This document shows, one piece after another, positions 4,582-7,595 of a DNA stretch of 7,595 bases. This DNA comes from Bryobacterales bacterium (GTDB taxonomy: Bacteria > Cyanobacteriota > Vampirovibrionia > Obscuribacterales > Obscuribacteraceae). The position numbers and the translations under genes were made by a program. The notes below the pieces were generated by a model. It was not told where the DNA came from. It saw only the letters and a program-made list of their open reading frames with translations, and made no database searches. The DNA lies in NCBI GenBank assembly GCA_903970295.1, contig CAJCHQ010001007.1:1-7595 (forward strand), given 5' to 3'. How positions within the stretch are numbered: position 1 is the first letter of the stretch; every line of letters starts with the position of its first letter.

Positions 4582-6492
4582 ATGACGGCAAAGAAGTCTC
4601 TGACAGCTAATTTGTCACTCTCTAAGCGAGCGGTCTTATATGTGCTCGTGCCTTTTGCCCTGCAAATTATTCTCTTCACAGCACTTTCTGCGTTTCTCGA
4701 AGAGTCTGTACGACAGGAAGAGCAAGAACATAGAAGCAAATCGCTAATCGCCAGAGCCAATTGGTTAGCTGTCATTTGCTTGTCGGCCAATCTTGGTACA
4801 GTGGCGCATGCCCTGACTGGTGATCCTTTATATAAGTCGGTCTTCACTCGCTGCCAGGATTTCCTCTCCTTAGAAAAGAGGGAAATGCCGAGTCTTGTCG
4901 AAGCGAATAAAAGAGAAGAACTCGAAACGGTAACGAAGATTGGGCAGCGCTCTACGGCACTCTTCGACATTCTGGCGCACGCCGAAAAATTGACCGATGA
5001 GCAAGATTCAACCGTCGGTGAAAAGGCGGCCATCAGCTATATGTTAAAGAGCGATTTGAAAAACATATGGCAAGAATTGAATCAGCTTCGCCACACTTTA
5101 TTGAAATTAGATCGAGAGAGCTTCGCATTATCTCCCAATGCCATTCCCGCAAAACTGAAGCTGGCCAGAAACGTAATGTACATCTTCGTTCTGGCAGATA
5201 TTGTTGTAGCTGTCTTTTTCATCTGGCGTTACGGCAAAGATATCGCCAGCCGGCTCAAATCGATGACCGAAAATACCAAGCGCTTTGCCGCTGGAGAAGA
5301 TTTGCACGCGCCAGTCAGCGGTAATGACGAATTGAATCAGTTAGACGTCTCGTTCCACGACATGACCGATTTGCTCAAAGCAGCGAAAGCGAGAGAGTTA
5401 GCTGCATACGAAGCTTTACAGGTCAGTCAGGCAAAATTCAAGAACCTGGTCGAGCGCATGCCCCTGGGGTTAATTGCTCTCGATGAACATAACCGCGTCA
5501 CCCTTGTCAATCCTGTGGCGGCGGAACTTCTGGGTCAAACAGCAGAACAAATTGCCGGCAAAAAAATCTCTGATTATTTTATCGACGAAAAAAATGCTCT
5601 GGCTGAGTCGCTGGCTGACGACAAGACGCCCGAGCGTCGCCTGGAGCTAGTGGCGAAAAAAGACGACGAATCTGAGTTTCCGGCAGAAATAGTGATCACC
5701 GGAAACACAGGCGAGGAACAACGGCGAATTGTCAGTGTGCAAGATATTTCTCAGCGCTACGAAATCGAACGCTTGAAGAGCGAATTTTTCGCCATGGTCA
5801 CACACGATCTGAAAACACCGCTAACCACAATTAAAGCTACCTTAATGATGTTGCCAACCGGTCACTTTGGCGCTCTCAATGAAAAAGGTGCCAGCCGCGT
5901 TCAGGCCGGTATCAATGAGACCAATCGACTGACCCGGCTGGTCGACGATTTACTGGACACTGCCAGATTGGAAGCAGGAAAATTCGATCTGGAGCAAGAC
6001 TTCCACACCGTAGACACTATTATTGCTTCATCAGTTACGGCCGCTTCCGAATTCGCCGCACGCAATCATGTCTCATTGGAAGTGGAACCAATGGCTCTAA
6101 TGGTCTACTGCGATTGCGACCGGATAATCCAGGTGCTATTCAACTTGCTGACCAACGCAATCAAATACTCGCCTTCTGGAAGTAAAGTCAAAGTCACTTG
6201 CGAGGATCAAGTGGATTGGGCTCGGATCTCCGTGCAAGATAGCGGACGAGGCATTCCCAAATCGCACCTGGATATTGTTTTTGAAAAATTCGGTCAGGTC
6301 GAGCGCTCGGATGCCAGGCTGAAAGGAGGCACAGGCTTGGGTTTAGCCATTTGCAAAGCGATTGTCGAACAACATCGAGGAACGATCGGTGCCGTCAGTG
6401 AGTTGGGAGAGGGCAGCACCTTCTGGTTCACAATTCCGACCGCTAAGGCTGAACGAGAAAGAAATCTAAAGCTTCAGAGTGGTGAGGTGTGA
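4582..6492 (+). CDS. Membrane sensor histidine kinase (CHASE3-like, HAMP, PAS, HisKA, HATPase)
   Basis: A 636-residue transmembrane kinase. TM1 is about 17-38 and TM2 about 197-215. They bracket a largely helical extracytoplasmic domain (39-196) with ALTGDPLYK at 77-85, resembling the LTGD-x-x-Y motif of CHASE3 domains. HAMP follows (about 216-270), then PAS (about 282-390, VERMPLGLIALDEHNRV). The HisKA H-box AMVTHDLKTPL places the phosphorylated His at 408. The ATPase domain has the N-box Asn525 in LLTNAIKYS, G1 DSGRGIP at 553-559, FEKFGQV, and G2 GGTGLGLAICK from 582. All catalytic motifs look intact. The ATG at 4582 follows AGGG by five bases; a GTG at 4519 would add 21 residues ahead of a normal start. 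It is divergent from the MshEN-like and regulator genes and is the only kinase in the window, so it may phosphorylate one or both regulators. The signal is unknown. Confidence 0.95.
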   Translation: MTAKKSLTANLSLSKRAVLYVLVPFALQIILFTALSAFLEESVRQEEQEHRSKSLIARANWLAVICLSANLGTVAHALTGDPLYKSVFTRCQDFLSLEKREMPSLVEANKREELETVTKIGQRSTALFDILAHAEKLTDEQDSTVGEKAAISYMLKSDLKNIWQELNQLRHTLLKLDRESFALSPNAIPAKLKLARNVMYIFVLADIVVAVFFIWRYGKDIASRLKSMTENTKRFAAGEDLHAPVSGNDELNQLDVSFHDMTDLLKAAKARELAAYEALQVSQAKFKNLVERMPLGLIALDEHNRVTLVNPVAAELLGQTAEQIAGKKISDYFIDEKNALAESLADDKTPERRLELVAKKDDESEFPAEIVITGNTGEEQRRIVSVQDISQRYEIERLKSEFFAMVTHDLKTPLTTIKATLMMLPTGHFGALNEKGASRVQAGINETNRLTRLVDDLLDTARLEAGKFDLEQDFHTVDTIIASSVTAASEFAARNHVSLEVEPMALMVYCDCDRIIQVLFNLLTNAIKYSPSGSKVKVTCEDQVDWARISVQDSGRGIPKSHLDIVFEKFGQVERSDARLKGGTGLGLAICKAIVEQHRGTIGAVSELGEGSTFWFTIPTAKAERERNLKLQSGEV

Positions 6493-6505
6493 GACGAACA
6501 TTTGG

Positions 6506-6521
6506 GCTCTGTCAGCAGAGC
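6506..6521 (+). terminator. Small hairpin after the kinase, doubtful terminator
   Basis: GCTCTG and CAGAGC form a perfect 6-bp stem with a TCAG loop, 13 bases after the kinase stop codon. The following bases are GC-rich with no T-run, so intrinsic termination is weakly supported. Confidence 0.25.
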
Positions 6522-6588
6522 GGCGCGGCCGGCTAGTTTGCACTGAAAGGATGTAGCGTTATCGACGGAAACGCACGTGGGTTCAAGC

Positions 6589-6617
6589 TTGACGGGCAGA
6601 ACAAATGAAGATAAGAT
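6589..6617 (+). promoter_or_regulatory. Sigma-70-type promoter of the TadE-like gene
   Basis: TTGACG (6589-6594, 5 of 6 matches) and TAAGAT (6612-6617, 4 of 6) are separated by 17 bases. Transcription would start near 6624, leaving a leader of about 65 bases before the TTG at 6689. The leader holds a small inverted repeat, CCCGC (6657-6661) with GCGGG (6675-6679), whose second arm overlaps the presumed ribosome site. Confidence 0.5.
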
Positions 6618-6688
6618 AGATTTCATCACGGTTTTAATAGGGGCGCCAGCTTCTTGCCCGCCGTCTCCCTTCAAGCGGGGTTCATGGT

Positions 6689-7595
6689 TTGTATTTGACA
6701 GGACCGTCCGACCGAAAGACCAAGCCTTTCAAAGCAAGAGGCGCGCGGGGAAACATTGCCGAATTTCCTCTGGCAATGTACTGCTTCTTGTTAATTGTGG
6801 TTTTTCCAGTGATAGACCTGGCAGGTATCGCTACAGGGTTGTGCACGATCTATCTTTCGACGAACGAATCAGCCACGCGAGCTGCCAATCAAAGGCGCTA
6901 TTCCGACGCGCTCAGCTATATGGAGCAGACGTCTCAGCAGTTTCTCAAAACGGGGATGGCTGATTTCGCCCGGATGAAGCCTATCGGCGGCTACAACAAT
7001 TGCGGCTCGGCTCTCTATATCGATGCTTCGAATTATCGCTCCGGAGGCTTGCAGAGCTATGGTCCGAATACGCCGGTGCCACCACCGATTGACTTATCAA
7101 ATTACCTTTACGAATGCCGAGTGAATTCTTCCTTCGAGGTCGGTCCGACAATTGATCTCGCCTTCTTGCCGGGTCTTGGCAATGTGCCAGGTATAGGCAA
7201 GCCGGCCATATTCAATATTTCAGCAAGCAAGCAAGCCGAATATCCGATTGGTTTGGAGGGCTCGGCTCAACCACCTTCTAACGCGACTGTGCCACCATTC
7301 AACACGACCGCGACGCCCAACGCCGCTTCGGCGGGACCTGGAGAGAGCGGTTGGAATTTGCCGACGATTTACGATCAAATTAATTCTGCTGGTCAAACGG
7401 TTGTTTACTCCACAGTCATTCAAGTGCAAGCAAACAATCCCAAATGGACGCCTACTACGATCAATCTAGCCGCCGGGCAGAAATTGTGGATTGATTTGCG
7501 CTCAGCTGGACTATGGGCGTGGGCAAACCCCGCACCGATGGTAGACGCCAACGGGGAACTAGATAAAACCTTGATTCCGGGTTGGTGGAAAAATA
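6689..7595 (+). CDS. TadE-like membrane-anchored surface protein with lectin-like C-terminal segment (runs off the right edge)
   Basis: An open frame of 302 codons continues past the window. A basic leader (KTKPFKARGARG, 10-21) precedes NIAEFPLAMY and one hydrophobic segment (about 28-54, FLLIVVFPVIDLAG). This resembles TadE/TadG-type pseudopilin N-termini, although the Glu falls four rather than five residues after the last Gly. The exported part has two cysteines (105 and 143) that could pair, a Gly/Pro stretch, a Pro/Thr/Asn/Ala linker (about 193-219), then IQVQANNPKWTPTTINLAAG and LRSAGLWAW. That last part recalls the start of LecA/PA-IL galactose-binding domains. The start is uncertain: TTG at 6689 has GGGG eight bases upstream, TTG at 6695 is an alternative, and the first ATG (6776) would cut off the basic leader. 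An in-frame TAG at 6638-6640 bounds it. A pilus-associated or surface adhesin is inferred. Confidence 0.7.
   Translation, partial: MYLTGPSDRKTKPFKARGARGNIAEFPLAMYCFLLIVVFPVIDLAGIATGLCTIYLSTNESATRAANQRRYSDALSYMEQTSQQFLKTGMADFARMKPIGGYNNCGSALYIDASNYRSGGLQSYGPNTPVPPPIDLSNYLYECRVNSSFEVGPTIDLAFLPGLGNVPGIGKPAIFNISASKQAEYPIGLEGSAQPPSNATVPPFNTTATPNAASAGPGESGWNLPTIYDQINSAGQTVVYSTVIQVQANNPKWTPTTINLAAGQKLWIDLRSAGLWAWANPAPMVDANGELDKTLIPGWWKN

Noticed and set aside
4503..5033. 176-codon open frame on the minus strand
   Set aside because: It is antisense to the N-terminal half of the histidine kinase, has a Ser/Cys-rich composition and matches no family; the kinase frame is clearly the real one.
6684..6698. 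Five-codon mini-frame ATG GTT TGT ATT TGA overlapping the TTG at 6695
   Set aside because: A leader peptide with coupled translation is conceivable, but its ribosome site is only three bases from the ATG and there is no supporting attenuator structure.
6577..6963. 128-codon plus-strand open frame starting with GTG
   Set aside because: It overlaps the TadE-like gene in another frame and lacks recognisable domains, whereas the TadE-like frame has a basic leader, membrane segment and stays open to the window end.

Overview
The window reads as bacterial chromosome with mid-range base composition and dense gene packing. It looks like a photoheterotrophic or light-assisted heterotrophic bacterium: it encodes a microbial rhodopsin of the xanthorhodopsin/Gloeobacter-rhodopsin type next to a CrtI-type carotenoid desaturase, surrounded by two-component signalling genes. 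The style of the paired OmpR-type regulators, the MshEN-like repeat protein and a TadE-like pilus protein would fit a non-photosynthetic relative of cyanobacteria (Melainabacteria/Vampirovibrionia, for example Obscuribacterales). That placement is a low-confidence impression, not a demonstrated assignment.

Layout. Minus strand, in transcription order: an MshEN-like repeat protein (4403-3189), response regulator 2 (3102-2443), a very long hairpin (2392-2332) that probably ends that unit, a promoter with a consensus -35 box and a palindrome over its -10 (2134-2095), response regulator 1 (2065-1361), a 307-base gap with another hairpin, the rhodopsin (1053-274), and the first 61 codons of crtI (183 to beyond the left edge). 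Plus strand, divergent from the repeat protein: a membrane histidine kinase with CHASE3-like, HAMP, PAS and kinase domains (4582-6492), then a TadE-like membrane-anchored protein that starts near 6689 and runs off the right edge.

How the genes may work together (inference). The kinase is the only sensor kinase in the window and lies beside two collinear paralogous OmpR-type regulators, so it is the obvious candidate phosphodonor for one or both. The MshEN-like protein has three copies of a motif that in other proteins binds cyclic-di-GMP, but no ATPase domain, so it may be a nucleotide-sensing adaptor co-expressed with regulator 2. Regulator 1 lies immediately upstream of the rhodopsin-crtI pair on the same strand and could control it. 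CrtI acts in the carotenoid pathway that supplies the retinal precursor, so rhodopsin and crtI form a plausible functional pair. The TadE-like protein has a C-terminal segment resembling the start of a LecA/PA-IL lectin domain and may be a surface adhesin.

No tRNA, rRNA, insertion sequence or CRISPR array was recognised.
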